A stretch of 64,000 bases of DNA from Gordonia neofelifaecis NRRL B-59395 (GCF_000192435.1 NZ_AEUD01000008.1:62001-126000); one strand, 5' to 3'. Shown: positions 17,251-28,280, numbered from the stretch's first letter. Numbers and translations: made by a program. Notes: a model not told the origin generated them from the letters alone.

Positions 17251-18381
17251 TCACCCCAGTTCGGCGACCACCGAGTCGACCACCCTGCGCATGTCGCCGG
17301 TCTGCTCGAACACCGACTGCTGACGCTGATAGCTGGCCCCGCGCGCGACGATGTCGCCCACCGTCGCCAGCTCGTCGAGGCAGCCGAGGGAGGCGGCCAC
17401 CGGCTCCAGCCGCACCAGCAGTTCCGCGAGGTCCTCGGTGACGAGCCGCTCGGAGCAGGCGGCGTCCTGAATGATGATCGCGTCGAGCCCGTACCGGGCG
17501 GCGCGCCACTTGTTCTCCTGAACCAGCCAGGGGGCCATCTGCGGGAGCGTCTCGCCCGCGGTGAGTCGGCGGTCCAGGTCGACGATCAGGCAGTGCGTCA
17601 ACGCGACGATGGCGGCCAGTTCCCGGCGATTCGAGACGCCGTCGCACACCCGGACCTCGATGGTCCCGAGATGCGGCGACGGCCGGATGTCCCAGCGGAT
17701 CTCATTGAGATGGTCGATGATTCCGGTGGTCTTCTGATCGCGGGCGAAGCCCTCGAACTCCGACCACGACTCGAACTGGAACGGCAGACCCGCGGTGGGC
17801 AGCTGTTGGAACATCATCGCGCGATTGCTGGCGTAGCCCGTGGCACGACCGGCCCACATGGGCGACGACGCCGACAGCGCCAGCAGGTGCGGGTAGTACT
17901 TGAGCAGCGACGACAGGATCGGGAGCACCTTGTCGCGGTGGTCGATCCCGACGTGGACGTGCACGCCCCAGATGAGCATCTGCCTGCCCCACCACTGGGT
18001 GCGTTCGATCAGCTCCGCGTACCGATGGCCCTCCGAGAGCTGCTGCGTCGACCACTCCGCGAACGGATGGGTCCCCGCGCCGTAGAGGTCGATGCCGATC
18101 TCGTCGCACAGGGCGTGGACCACCTCGAGCGAACCGCCGAGGTCGTCCATCGCCTGTCCGACGGTGGTGCAGACCCCGGTGACCAGTTCCACCGTGTTGC
18201 GGAGCAGTTCACGGTGGATCTTGCCGCGCTGGTCACCGGCGCGGGCGTCGACGAGTTCGAACAGGAGATCCGCCGCATTGGACAGGTCCCGGCTGGCCTT
18301 GTCGACCAGCGCGAGTTCCCACTCGACGCCGAGCGTCGGCTTCGGCGAGCGAGTGAAGGCGATCTCCGTCGGAGAGGCCAC
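17251..18381 (-). CDS. Carboxylate-amine ligase / glutamate-cysteine ligase GCS2 family (Rv0433-like)
   Basis: 376 aa, the usual YbdK/GCS2 length. GCS2 features are the G-V-E-W-E-L-A-L start (residues 18-25), T-H-P-F-A-E-W (about 110), W-G-V-H-V-H-V-G-I (about 140) and R-P-S-P-H-L-G-T-I-E-V-R (about 240). Such enzymes show weak gamma-glutamyl-cysteine ligase activity; the physiological substrate of the Rv0433 group is not known. It begins at a GTG 26 bp after sodC, as in the M. tuberculosis Rv0432-Rv0433 pair, so co-transcription is likely. Confidence 0.82.
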   Translation of the reverse strand: MASPTEIAFTRSPKPTLGVEWELALVDKASRDLSNAADLLFELVDARAGDQRGKIHRELLRNTVELVTGVCTTVGQAMDDLGGSLEVVHALCDEIGIDLYGAGTHPFAEWSTQQLSEGHRYAELIERTQWWGRQMLIWGVHVHVGIDHRDKVLPILSSLLKYYPHLLALSASSPMWAGRATGYASNRAMMFQQLPTAGLPFQFESWSEFEGFARDQKTTGIIDHLNEIRWDIRPSPHLGTIEVRVCDGVSNRRELAAIVALTHCLIVDLDRRLTAGETLPQMAPWLVQENKWRAARYGLDAIIIQDAACSERLVTEDLAELLVRLEPVAASLGCLDELATVGDIVARGASYQRQQSVFEQTGDMRRVVDSVVAELG

Positions 18382-18407
18382 CGTGACTCCCGGACCTCAG
18401 GTCTCGC

Positions 18408-19016
18408 CTAGTTGCCGCTGGTCTGCGAGATCACGCCGCAGGCCAGACGCGGTGCCTCGGAGCCCCCGTCGGCCAGGTCGTGCAGGATGACGGCCTTGCC
18501 GCGGATCTGCTGAACGGTGAACGCGTCGGTGGTCGTCGAGGTGCTGGCGGTGCCGTCCTTGAGGACGTTCAGGGTCGCCAGGTCGCCGGACTCCGGCTTG
18601 CCGGTGTGACCGTCGGCCTGGAAGTGCCCGCCCGCGGTGGCGAAGTCGGTCGCCGGCTCGCACTTGCCGGTGGTGTGGATGTGGATGCCGTGTGCACCGG
18701 GCTTCACGCCGGTCACCCGGATCGAGACCTTCACCGCTTCGCCGTCCTGCGAGAAGCTCACGAAGCCGACGCGGTTGCCGTCCTTGCCGACCAGCGTGGT
18801 CGAGGCGGAGGAGGCCTCCGCCGGGATTCCGTCGGCGTTCACGGCGTCCGCCGGATTGACCTGGTCACCGGTGACGACCGCCGGGGTGGTGCCCGGAACG
18901 TCGCTCGGCTGCTCGTTCGGGGTGCAGGCCGAGAGGGCGAGGGCTGCGCCGCCCGCGGCGGCCAGTGCCGCGATGACCCGAACGGTCGAAGCGCGATTGG
19001 TGCTACGGACGGTCAT
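18408..19016 (-). CDS. sodC: Lipoprotein Cu(,Zn) superoxide dismutase SodC
   Basis: 202 aa. Signal peptide with lipobox L-S-A-C (Cys31), so it is anchored on the outer face of the membrane and removes superoxide there. Copper ligands are His112, His114, His131 and His179; the active-site Arg is R190 and Cys119-Cys193 can form the structural disulfide. His137 and Asp145 remain of the zinc site, but the third zinc His expected just before the G-D pair is absent (P-E-S-G-D). M. tuberculosis SodC, which works with copper alone, shows the same loss. Confidence 0.93.
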   Translation of the reverse strand: MTVRSTNRASTVRVIAALAAAGGAALALSACTPNEQPSDVPGTTPAVVTGDQVNPADAVNADGIPAEASSASTTLVGKDGNRVGFVSFSQDGEAVKVSIRVTGVKPGAHGIHIHTTGKCEPATDFATAGGHFQADGHTGKPESGDLATLNVLKDGTASTSTTTDAFTVQQIRGKAVILHDLADGGSEAPRLACGVISQTSGN

Positions 19017-19147
19017 GTGTGCTCCTTAGTCGTCGGCACTGTGGTCGGCTGGGCGGGGAGTCCGCTTCGCGTGCACTTGGGCTGTTGCCGTATTCCCTGA
19101 TGTTTACTGTTCGCCAATGATTATGACGGGTGGGCCCGACCCGCGCG

Positions 19148-19660
19148 CTACCGGCTCACCACGACGACCGCCAGCCCCTCCGGGCAGCGGGTGAACGCGG
19201 TCGGCCGGGGGTTGAGCTCGGCGCCGCCGGGCACCGCCTCGGCGACCTTCTTCGCCGCCTCTTCCTGCTCCGGGTTGTAGAAGATCGTGTTCTCACTCAC
19301 GCTGGCGGTGCTGAGGTTCGCGGTCTCGCCGACGGTGAACCCGGCGTCGGTCAGGCTCTTGCTGACCTCACTCGCCAGACCGGTCACATTGCCCGCGTTC
19401 AGCACGCAGAGTTCCGGCACGCCGGAGGTGTCCGCCGCCGCCTTGGTCGTGCTCGTCGGCGCCTTGCTCGTGGAAGCCTGCTTCTCCGACTCGGCGGCCG
19501 CCTGGGCACTCTGGCCCGCGGCTTTGAGGCCCGCGTCGGGATCCTCACCGGTGGTGGTCAGCTGATGGATGCCGAGACCGATGCAGACGACCGCGATCGC
19601 CAACAGCAGCATGGCACCCGCACGCAGCGGAAGACGGTTGTTATCTCGCTCAGCATTCAT
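19148..19660 (-). CDS. Membrane-anchored LytR_C-domain protein (Rv0431/VirR-like)
   Basis: 170 aa from ATG 19660. A basic start, one transmembrane helix (about residues 15-35), an Ala/Ser/Thr/Lys linker, then a LytR_C domain from about residue 80 (C-V-L-N-A-G-N-V-T-G-L-A; D-A-G-F-T-V-G-E; T-I-F-Y-N-P) that should lie outside the membrane. The M. tuberculosis counterpart, in the same position beside sodC, is VirR, linked to cell-wall integrity and vesicle release. The frame runs open upstream, but this ATG gives the proper N-terminus. Confidence 0.8.
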   Translation of the reverse strand: MNAERDNNRLPLRAGAMLLLAIAVVCIGLGIHQLTTTGEDPDAGLKAAGQSAQAAAESEKQASTSKAPTSTTKAAADTSGVPELCVLNAGNVTGLASEVSKSLTDAGFTVGETANLSTASVSENTIFYNPEQEEAAKKVAEAVPGGAELNPRPTAFTRCPEGLAVVVVSR

Positions 19661-19722
19661 CACGGCAACTCTAACCCACCGGTCACGACGGAGGCCCGCC
19701 CACAGACCGTGGCGGGCGTCGG

Positions 19723-20193
19723 CTAGCCGGTCTTCGCCGCGGCCAGCAATGCGAGGGCTGCGACCCCGGTGACGGTGCGAACGACGTTCCAGTTCCGCCA
19801 CGCGTGTTCGAAGGCCGAACGGGCCGTCTCGTACTGACCGGCGGTGGCGGTCCGCGCGGTGTCCAGGGCGTCGTTCAAGGGGACGTTGGCGACGACCGTG
19901 ACGACGAAGGTCAGCACCGCACACACGGCGGCGGCCAGCAGCAGCCAGAACGACGGGTGACGCTGCACCCCGCCGAGCACCGCGGCGACGACCGTGACGA
20001 TCGGCGCGAGGAACAGCACGGTGAGAAACCACCCGTTCTGGATCACGGTGTTGATGGACCGGAACGCCTCGACGAAACTCCGGTCGTCGAGGCGGCCGAG
20101 CGCCGGAGTCACCGCGCATGCGAACGCGAAGTAGACCCCCGCCAGCAGTCCGTTCATCACCACGGCCACGGTCACTGTCTTGCTGACGTCCAT
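19723..20193 (-). CDS. DUF1772 (anthrone oxygenase-like) membrane protein
   Basis: 156 aa with four predicted helices. The DUF1772 signs are F-A-C-A-V-T-P-A-L near residue 25, F-R-S-I-N-T-V-I-Q-N-G-W (about 45-55) and N-V-P-L-N-D-A-L (about 105), then W-R-N-W-N-V-V-R-T near the end. Fungal relatives oxidise anthrones; the bacterial function is not established. It is divergent from the AraC gene at 20339, with a dyad in between, and the two form an insertion relative to the M. tuberculosis gene order. Confidence 0.75.
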   Translation of the reverse strand: MDVSKTVTVAVVMNGLLAGVYFAFACAVTPALGRLDDRSFVEAFRSINTVIQNGWFLTVLFLAPIVTVVAAVLGGVQRHPSFWLLLAAAVCAVLTFVVTVVANVPLNDALDTARTATAGQYETARSAFEHAWRNWNVVRTVTGVAALALLAAAKTG

Positions 20194-20286
20194 GACATTC
20201 CCCTTCGTCTGAAGCTGTTGCTCCTGCCATCAACGCTAGGAACCACCTGTCGGCGAAACAACGATCAGAATCCCGAATATCTTGCT

Positions 20287-20313
20287 CATTCGTCCGCATG
20301 TGGCGAACGAATG
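20287..20313. promoter_or_regulatory. Candidate operator between DUF1772 gene and AraC gene
   Basis: CATTCGT at 20287-20293 and ACGAATG at 20307-20313 form a perfect 7-bp dyad with 13 bp between, in the 145-bp divergent gap. It lies 26 bp upstream of the AraC gene start. Autoregulation or control of the neighbour by the AraC protein is inference. Confidence 0.4.
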
Positions 20314-20338
20314 GCGATCTCGGTGCCATCGTTGACGG

Positions 20339-21298
20339 ATGGACGCACCGGGACGAGCGAGTACAGATCGCCTGGCACGTGTGCTGCACATGCTCCGGAT
20401 GAGCGGCACCTTCTACTGTCAGGCGGAACTGAGCGAGCCGTGGGCGCTGCAGATGCCCGCGATCGCCGACTCCGTCAGCTTCCACGTCGTGACGGCGGGG
20501 ACCTGCCTGCTCCGCGTGGCCGACCGGCCTCCCGTCGAACTCCGCGCGGGCGACCTGGCCTTAGTGCCCCGCGGTCTCGGACACGATCTGCTCAGCGACC
20601 TCGACTCCGGTCCCGGTCCGCGGGTCGACCTGCTGCCGCAGGAGTACCTGAGCCCCCGGTATTCGGTGCTGCGCTACGGCGGATCGGGCCGGACGGCCCA
20701 GCTGATCTGCGGCATCGTCTCGTTCGACGACCCCGCAGCGCGTGAACTGATGCGCACTCTGCCGACCGTGCTGTCGATCAGCGGAGACAGCCCCGCAGCG
20801 GCGTCGTCGGTCCGCGACACGCTTCGGCTGATGGCGGGCGAACTCGTCCGCCCCCAGCCCGGCGGCGAGGCCGTGGCAACCAGACTCGCCGACATCCTGG
20901 TGGTCCAGGCGATCCGCGCCTGGATCGCCGAGGGCGAGCAGCCCGCCGCCGGCTGGCTCCGTGGGATCCGAGACGAGCGGATCGGTCTCGCCCTGGAAGC
21001 GATCCACGCAGAGCCGGGCCGAGAGTGGAATCTCGAGCGACTGGCGCAGGTGGCCGCGATGTCGCGGTCGTCGTTCAGCGTGCGCTTCACCGAGACGGTC
21101 GGCGAATCGCCGATGGCGTACCTCGCCCGCTGGCGGATGAGCATCGCCGAGTCGCGCCTCCGCCGGGAGCACGTCACCGCGGCCGGCCTGGCGACGCAGC
21201 TGGGCTATCGATCAGAGGCGGCGTTCAATCGCGCGTTCACCCGCATCGTCGGGCGTACCCCCGGCTCCGTGGCACGGGACGAGGTGCCGGGGCCCTGA
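20339..21298 (+). CDS. AraC-family regulator with cupin_6 domain
   Basis: 319 aa. Residues 25-190 form a cupin-type sensing domain (V-S-F-H-V-V-T-A-G-T-C-L; R-A-G-D-L-A-L-V-P-R-G), of the sort found in AraC regulators of small-molecule or detoxification genes. The two helix-turn-helix units occupy about 215-315 (W-N-L-E-R-L-A-Q-V-A-A-M-S-R-S-S-F, then A-T-Q-L-G-Y-R-S-E-A-A-F-N-R-A-F). Probable target is the divergent DUF1772 gene; that pairing is common for this family but is inferred here. Confidence 0.85.
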   Translation: MDAPGRASTDRLARVLHMLRMSGTFYCQAELSEPWALQMPAIADSVSFHVVTAGTCLLRVADRPPVELRAGDLALVPRGLGHDLLSDLDSGPGPRVDLLPQEYLSPRYSVLRYGGSGRTAQLICGIVSFDDPAARELMRTLPTVLSISGDSPAAASSVRDTLRLMAGELVRPQPGGEAVATRLADILVVQAIRAWIAEGEQPAAGWLRGIRDERIGLALEAIHAEPGREWNLERLAQVAAMSRSSFSVRFTETVGESPMAYLARWRMSIAESRLRREHVTAAGLATQLGYRSEAAFNRAFTRIVGRTPGSVARDEVPGP

Positions 21299-21308
21299 AC
21301 TTCTGGCG

Positions 21309-21665
21309 CTAAGTGATCTCGAAGCCGAGGCGGCGGGCGGCGCGAGCCTTCTGGCGAGACGCACGCAGTCGGCGCAACCGCTTCACCAGCATCGGGTCGG
21401 CCGCGAGCGCTTCCGGTCGATCCACCAGCGCGCCGAGCACCTGGTAATACCGGGTCGCCGACAGGTTGAAGAGCTCCTTGATGGCGTCTTCCTTGGAGCC
21501 CGCGTACTTCCACCACTGGCGTTCGAAGTTGAGGATCTCGCGTTCCCGCCGGGTGAGTCCGTCCGGGCCCATCTCGTGCGGGTCGAGGTTCGCAGCCTGA
21601 TCGCGGGCTGCGTCGATCGCCGTGGGGTCGTCGCCCTTGGGGCTACGCGCCGTTGCGCCGTTCAT
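21309..21665 (-). CDS. DUF3263 protein (Rv0430-like)
   Basis: 118 aa, normal size. The family core is plain: L-T-R-R-E-R-E-I-L-N-F-E, W-W-K-Y-A-G-S-K-E-D-A-I-K, F-N-L-S-A-T-R-Y-Y-Q-V-L and a basic end (R-L-R-R-L-R-A-S-R-Q-K-A-R). The core looks like a helix-turn-helix, so DNA binding is plausible, but no function is established to my knowledge. It is divergent from def, as Rv0430 is from Rv0429c. Confidence 0.85.
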   Translation of the reverse strand: MNGATARSPKGDDPTAIDAARDQAANLDPHEMGPDGLTRREREILNFERQWWKYAGSKEDAIKELFNLSATRYYQVLGALVDRPEALAADPMLVKRLRRLRASRQKARAARRLGFEIT

Positions 21666-21837
21666 CTCGCTCCCTCAAACAGCTGAACCATGCATCCACA
21701 CCGAGTCCGCGACGAGCCTCCCGGCGGACGAATGACATCAGTGTGGTTCCGACGAACATCTAACCACGATCCGCAGCCGCTTCCCCGGCGACGCACCGCA
21801 GCCGGATCCGATGTGTCGGGCAGTAGAATGCTCTGTC

Positions 21838-22431
21838 ATGGCAATTCTCCCGATCTGCATCATCGGCGAACCCGTCCTGCATCAGCCGACCACCCCCGTC
21901 GAGCTCGACGCAGACTCGAAGCCCTCGGCCGAGATCGTCACGCTCCTCGACGACATGTACGACACCATGGACGCCGCGAACGGAGTGGGGCTCGCCGCCA
22001 ACCAGATCGGCGAGGGCCTGCGGATGTTCGTCTACGACTGCCCCGACGGCGGCGTCCGGCGCCGCGGCGAGGTGATCAACCCGGTGCTGGAGACCTCGGA
22101 GATCCCGGAGACAATGCCGGACCCCGACGACAACGACGAGGGCTGCCTGTCCGTCCCCGGCGAGGGATTCCCCACCGGTCGCGCCGACTGGGCCAAGGTG
22201 GTCGGCACGGACCGGAACGGTGATCCGGTCGAGATCGAGGGCAACGGCTTCTTCGCGCGCATGCTCCAGCACGAGACGGGCCATCTCGACGGCTTCCTGT
22301 ACGTCGACGTGCTGGTGGGCCGCAACGCCCGCGCCGCGAAGAAGGCCGTCAAGCGCAACGGCTGGGGTGTGCCCGGACTGACCTGGCTGCCCGGTACCGT
22401 CAGCGATCCCTTCGGGCACGACGACGACTGA
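21838..22431 (+). CDS. def: Peptide deformylase
   Basis: 197 aa, the usual length for mycobacterial Def. It removes the formyl group from new proteins, using a metal bound by Cys103 (E-G-C-L-S) and His145/His149 of H-E-T-G-H, with Glu146 as the catalytic base. Motif I is [10 protein letters not shown] at 49-58. ATG 21838 is chosen because it gives the conserved start M-A-I-L-P-I. Two bases separate it from the next gene. Confidence 0.95.
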   Translation: MAILPICIIGEPVLHQPTTPVELDADSKPSAEIVTLLDDMYDTMDAANGVGLAANQIGEGLRMFVYDCPDGGVRRRGEVINPVLETSEIPETMPDPDDNDEGCLSVPGEGFPTGRADWAKVVGTDRNGDPVEIEGNGFFARMLQHETGHLDGFLYVDVLVGRNARAAKKAVKRNGWGVPGLTWLPGTVSDPFGHDDD

Positions 22432-22433
22432 CG

Positions 22434-23126
22434 ATGGCGACTCGGGGACCTCGCCCCGCGCTCGGCGATCGCGTGGTGATCCGGTATCGCCTCGGCGACG
22501 ACGCTCCCGCCGACTGGCGGTCGTCGCCGAATCCGCCGACCACCGGCTCACCGACCCAGTCGGACATCACCGGGATCCTCCGTGAGCAGAGCGACGACGC
22601 GATCGTCGTGGAACGCGACGGCGCGCTGCACCGTCTCGCGACGTCGGCGATCTCCTCGGTCCGCCTGCTGTCGCGGCGCGTGGTGCGCAACTCCGAGATC
22701 CGCGAGGTGGAGCGAGCCCTGATGCTCGCGGCACCCGCCCGCGAGCGCGCCGAGTCCGACGGCTGGCTGCTGAACGGGGCCGGCGACGGGCTGCGTTCCG
22801 CCGCGGTCGCCCCGGTCGACTTCGGCGCCACCGGTGCCGGGCTGGTCGGCGCGCGCGAGTGGCTCGCCGCGCGTGGGCTGCCGACTCGGGTGGTCGTCGC
22901 CGACCGTCTGCTGCGCACGTCGGCACTGGGCGCGACCGTCGTGGGATCGGCGGATCTCGAAGTCCTCGTCGGACCCGAGCCGACCACGGCCGCCGCCGGG
23001 GAATGGGCGCGGATCGCCGACGGAGTCGCCGCCGTCACCGTGCTCGCGGACGACGACGCCGCACGCGCCGCGTGGCGAGCGCTGAGTTTCGAGTTGCACC
23101 ACACCTGCCGAATGCTGAATCTGTAG
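22434..23126 (+). CDS. Shortened Rv0428c-like GNAT protein
   Basis: 230 aa, against about 300 for Rv0428c as I recall it. The N-terminal beta-rich domain (G-D-R-V-V-I-R-Y-R, residues 11-19), the linker helix and the G-W-L-L-N-G-A-G segment typical of this group are present, as is the closing A-A-W-R-A-L-S-F-E-L-H-H. The GNAT core with its acetyl-CoA loop (R/Q-x-x-G-x-G/A) cannot be found between residues 180 and 215, so acetyltransferase activity is doubtful. It is probably co-transcribed with def. Confidence 0.7.
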   Translation: MATRGPRPALGDRVVIRYRLGDDAPADWRSSPNPPTTGSPTQSDITGILREQSDDAIVVERDGALHRLATSAISSVRLLSRRVVRNSEIREVERALMLAAPARERAESDGWLLNGAGDGLRSAAVAPVDFGATGAGLVGAREWLAARGLPTRVVVADRLLRTSALGATVVGSADLEVLVGPEPTTAAAGEWARIADGVAAVTVLADDDAARAAWRALSFELHHTCRMLNL

Positions 23127-23156
23127 CCGAGATCCGATGAATTACGGTGGACGACG

Positions 23157-23672
23157 ATGTCGAACTCCACCACTGACCCGGAACTCACCCGGCGGCGGGT
23201 CATCGCCTCAGCGCTCGCCGTCGTCGCGCTTCTCGCCGTGCTGGCGTTCACCTGGTGGATCGACGGCCGCGACAGCCCGGACGACGCCTCCTCGGCGCCG
23301 ACCACTACCGCGAGCACGCCCCTGGTCGAGACGAATGCGGTGGCGCCCGGTGAGGCGACTGTCGCGGCGAACGCCGACCAGGCGCCGACGCGGGTGACGG
23401 CGACGCTGGCGAAGATCGATTCGGGCCGATGGCCGGAGGCTGCCAACGCTCCGGGAACCCACGGCGGCGACACCTTCCGGAACAACGAGCGCAAGCTCCC
23501 GGTCAAGACCGACGCGGGCCGTCGCATCACCTATAAGGAATGGGACGTCAACCCCAAGAAGCCCAACCGCGGACGGGACGCCGAGCGCATCGTCACCGGC
23601 AGCGACGGGTCCGCCTGGTACACCCTCGACCACTACCGGACCTTCGTCGAGATCCGGGGGCCGTCGGCATGA
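23157..23672 (+). CDS. Exported guanyl-specific ribonuclease (RNase Sa/barnase fold)
   Basis: 171 aa. A twin-Arg-like basic start (T-R-R-R) and one hydrophobic helix (about 15-35) form a signal or anchor, then a Thr/Ala linker. The RNase N1/T1 domain spans about 80-168. Alignment by eye to RNase Sa places the catalytic base at Glu128 (K-E-W-D-V), Arg144 (E-R-I-V-T-G) and catalytic His159 (L-D-H-Y); the T-F-R-N-N-E segment matches its F-Q-N-R-E. It overlaps the inhibitor gene by 4 bp, as expected for a toxin-immunity pair. Confidence 0.87.
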   Translation: MSNSTTDPELTRRRVIASALAVVALLAVLAFTWWIDGRDSPDDASSAPTTTASTPLVETNAVAPGEATVAANADQAPTRVTATLAKIDSGRWPEAANAPGTHGGDTFRNNERKLPVKTDAGRRITYKEWDVNPKKPNRGRDAERIVTGSDGSAWYTLDHYRTFVEIRGPSA

Positions 23673-24154
23673 CCGCGATCGTGCCCGCCGAACTGCTGAG
23701 CGGCCCGGGTCCGGCCGCGGCACTGGCCGTCGGCGACGTCTCCGCCGCCCGAACCGGGGCGGTGGTCCGCCGGCTGTCCGGGGCGCGGATGCGCACACTC
23801 GACGGGCTGTACGACGCCTTCGCCCGGGCCTGGAGCTTTCCGGACCACTTCGGTCGCAACAAGGACGCGTTCGACGACTGCCTCGGCGACCTCCCGCTCG
23901 GGCTCCGGACCGCGATCGGCGCCCCCGCGACCGGGTATCTCACAGTGATCACCGATGCCGAGCAATTGCTGTCGGACGCCTCCGACGACGACTTCGAGTG
24001 GTTCGCGACCTCGCCCGAGCACTGGCGCGAGCGATCACTCCGATCCGGCCGCGGCTTCGGCCTCGTCCTATCCGCCGACGACGACACGGCGCCGTCGGTG
24101 GCGGCACGATGGGAGGCCGCCGGAGATCCGCTGATCCGACTGCGGCAGGATTGA
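23669..24154 (+). CDS. Barstar-family RNase inhibitor
   Basis: 161 aa; start ATG 23669 overlaps the RNase stop (ATGA). Barstar features are R-T-L-D-G-L-Y-D-A-F-A-R-A-W-S-F-P-D-H-F-G-R-N (about 42-64), where the helix enters the RNase active site, and D-A-F-D-D-C-L-G-D-L. Barstar itself is 89 aa; this protein has about 40 extra residues at each end. It should stay in the cytoplasm and protect the cell from the RNase encoded just before it. Confidence 0.85.
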   Translation: MTAIVPAELLSGPGPAAALAVGDVSAARTGAVVRRLSGARMRTLDGLYDAFARAWSFPDHFGRNKDAFDDCLGDLPLGLRTAIGAPATGYLTVITDAEQLLSDASDDDFEWFATSPEHWRERSLRSGRGFGLVLSADDDTAPSVAARWEAAGDPLIRLRQD

Positions 24155-24158
24155 CCCC

Positions 24159-24941
24159 ATGCGCCTGGCGACGTGGAACGTGAACTCGATCCGCGCCCGA
24201 TCCGAGCAGGTCGTGGCATGGATGAACCGGCATGCGATCGATGTGCTGGCGATGCAGGAGACCAAGTGCCCGGACGACCAGTTCCCGGTGATGAGCTTCC
24301 TCGCGCACGGGTACGACGTCGCCTTCCACGGGACCGGCGGCTACAACGGAGTCGCGATCGCCTCGCGGATCGGCGTGCACGATGTGCACATCGGCTTCGA
24401 CGGTCAGCCGACGTACGACGGCGAGCGTGAGGCACGCGCCATCTCCGCGACGTGCGGCGACGTCCGCGTCTGGAGCCTGTACGTGCCCAACGGCCGCGAG
24501 CCCGGTCACCCGCACTTCCAGTACAAGCTCGACTGGCTGAGCGCACTGGGCGACGTGACCTCGCTCGAACTCTCGCACGACCCGGCCGCACAGGTCGTCC
24601 TCGCGGGCGACTGGAACGTGGCACCCACCGACGACGACGTCTGGGATCCGGAGTACTTCGAGTCCCGCACGCACACTTCCGAAGAGGAACGCGCGGCGTT
24701 CCGGCACTTCATCGAGGGCGGTTTCGTCGACAGTGCGGCGCCGTACACCACCGACCCCAAGACCTACACGTTCTGGGACTATCAGGCGGGCCGGTTCGCG
24801 CGGAACGAGGGCATGCGCATCGACTTCGCGCTCTGCTCCCCGGCCCTCGACGACCGTGTCTACGACGCCTTCATCGACCGCGCCGCCCGCGCCGCCGAGG
24901 GCGCGAGCGACCACGCACCGATCGTCTTCGACCTGAGCTGA
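24159..24941 (+). CDS. xthA: Exodeoxyribonuclease III (AP endonuclease)
   Basis: 260 aa, usual length. EEP-fold motifs: W-N-V-N-S-I at 6-11, Q-E-T-K with the metal-binding Glu34, G-D-W-N-V-A near 150 (catalytic Asp and Asn), and S-D-H-A-P-I at the end (catalytic Asp-His). It cleaves DNA at abasic sites and degrades 3' ends in base-excision repair. Starts 4 bp after the barstar stop, so RNase, barstar and xthA can share a transcript. Confidence 0.93.
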   Translation: MRLATWNVNSIRARSEQVVAWMNRHAIDVLAMQETKCPDDQFPVMSFLAHGYDVAFHGTGGYNGVAIASRIGVHDVHIGFDGQPTYDGEREARAISATCGDVRVWSLYVPNGREPGHPHFQYKLDWLSALGDVTSLELSHDPAAQVVLAGDWNVAPTDDDVWDPEYFESRTHTSEEERAAFRHFIEGGFVDSAAPYTTDPKTYTFWDYQAGRFARNEGMRIDFALCSPALDDRVYDAFIDRAARAAEGASDHAPIVFDLS

Positions 24942-24991
24942 GCGCAGGGGTGAGAGCCGCCCAGGCCCGTCGAGCGAGCTACCCCCAAGGC

Positions 24992-25147
24992 TGGTCGAGT
25001 AGCCCGCGAACGAAGTGAGCGAGCGTATCGAGGCCTCCGTACCGCGGCTGGGGGTCTCGATGCGCCTCGTCACTACGTTCCTCGGCTTACTCGACCACCC
25101 TGGGGGCGGCTTACTCGACCACCCTGGGGAGGCTCGACCACCCCGGG
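24992..25147. repeat. Intergenic palindromic repeat cluster, copy C
   Basis: The TGGTCGAGTAG... half (24992 onward) is matched by an inverted, imperfect counterpart ending ACTCGACCA near 25097, so the region can fold into a large hairpin between convergent genes. Within it a 23-bp unit occurs twice in tandem (25083-25105 and 25107-25129), followed by a partial third copy ending near 25147. The sequence type is related to the GCGAGCG...GTCGA repeats at 17135 and 55823. Confidence 0.7.
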
Positions 25148-25153
25148 TGCCGC

Positions 25154-25504
25154 TCAGGCCGGGGCCATCGCCACCATGCCGGGGTGCGCGTCCAGGAAGT
25201 GCTTGGTGAAGGTGCACAGCGGACGGACTTTGAGACCGTTCTCACGCATGTACTGCATGGCACTGCCGGTCAGGCGGGTCGCCAGACCGTGACCGCTGTA
25301 CTCGTCATACAGGACGGTGTGCAGGATGGTGACCACCTGTCCCTCGGGGCCGTCGTCGATCCGATAGCCGAGGACCCCGACGAGGTCGCCGGCCACCCAG
25401 AGTTCGAACCGTTCGCGATCGGGATTGTGCGACACCTGCGAGATCTGATGCAGCAGCGAGCGCGCCGACTGCGGCGGATGCGAGTGACGGATCTTCCTGC
25501 GCAT
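25154..25504 (-). CDS. Short YjdJ-type GNAT acetyltransferase
   Basis: 116 aa from ATG 25504; upstream codons are open but include the promoter region. The small GNAT core is seen as E-L-W-V-A-G-D-L-V-G-V-L-G-Y (about 34-47), I-L-H-T-V-L (acceptor strand), Y-S-G-H-G-L-A-T-R-L at about 70-80 (acetyl-CoA loop) and a C-terminal K-V-R-P-L-C-T-F segment typical of YjdJ proteins. Substrate unknown. It is divergent from thiC. Confidence 0.82.
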   Translation of the reverse strand: MRRKIRHSHPPQSARSLLHQISQVSHNPDRERFELWVAGDLVGVLGYRIDDGPEGQVVTILHTVLYDEYSGHGLATRLTGSAMQYMRENGLKVRPLCTFTKHFLDAHPGMVAMAPA

Positions 25505-25631
25505 GTGACCTCCTGTGACCAGCGTCACAAGATTACGTTCCGCGCGAGCTGAGACGCAAGTCACATCTGTCACATCTGCATCACGATGCGACGTCGTTCC
25601 GGGAGATGCGTATGGTGGGCAACGCACAACT

Positions 25632-28280
<2,649 letters not shown>

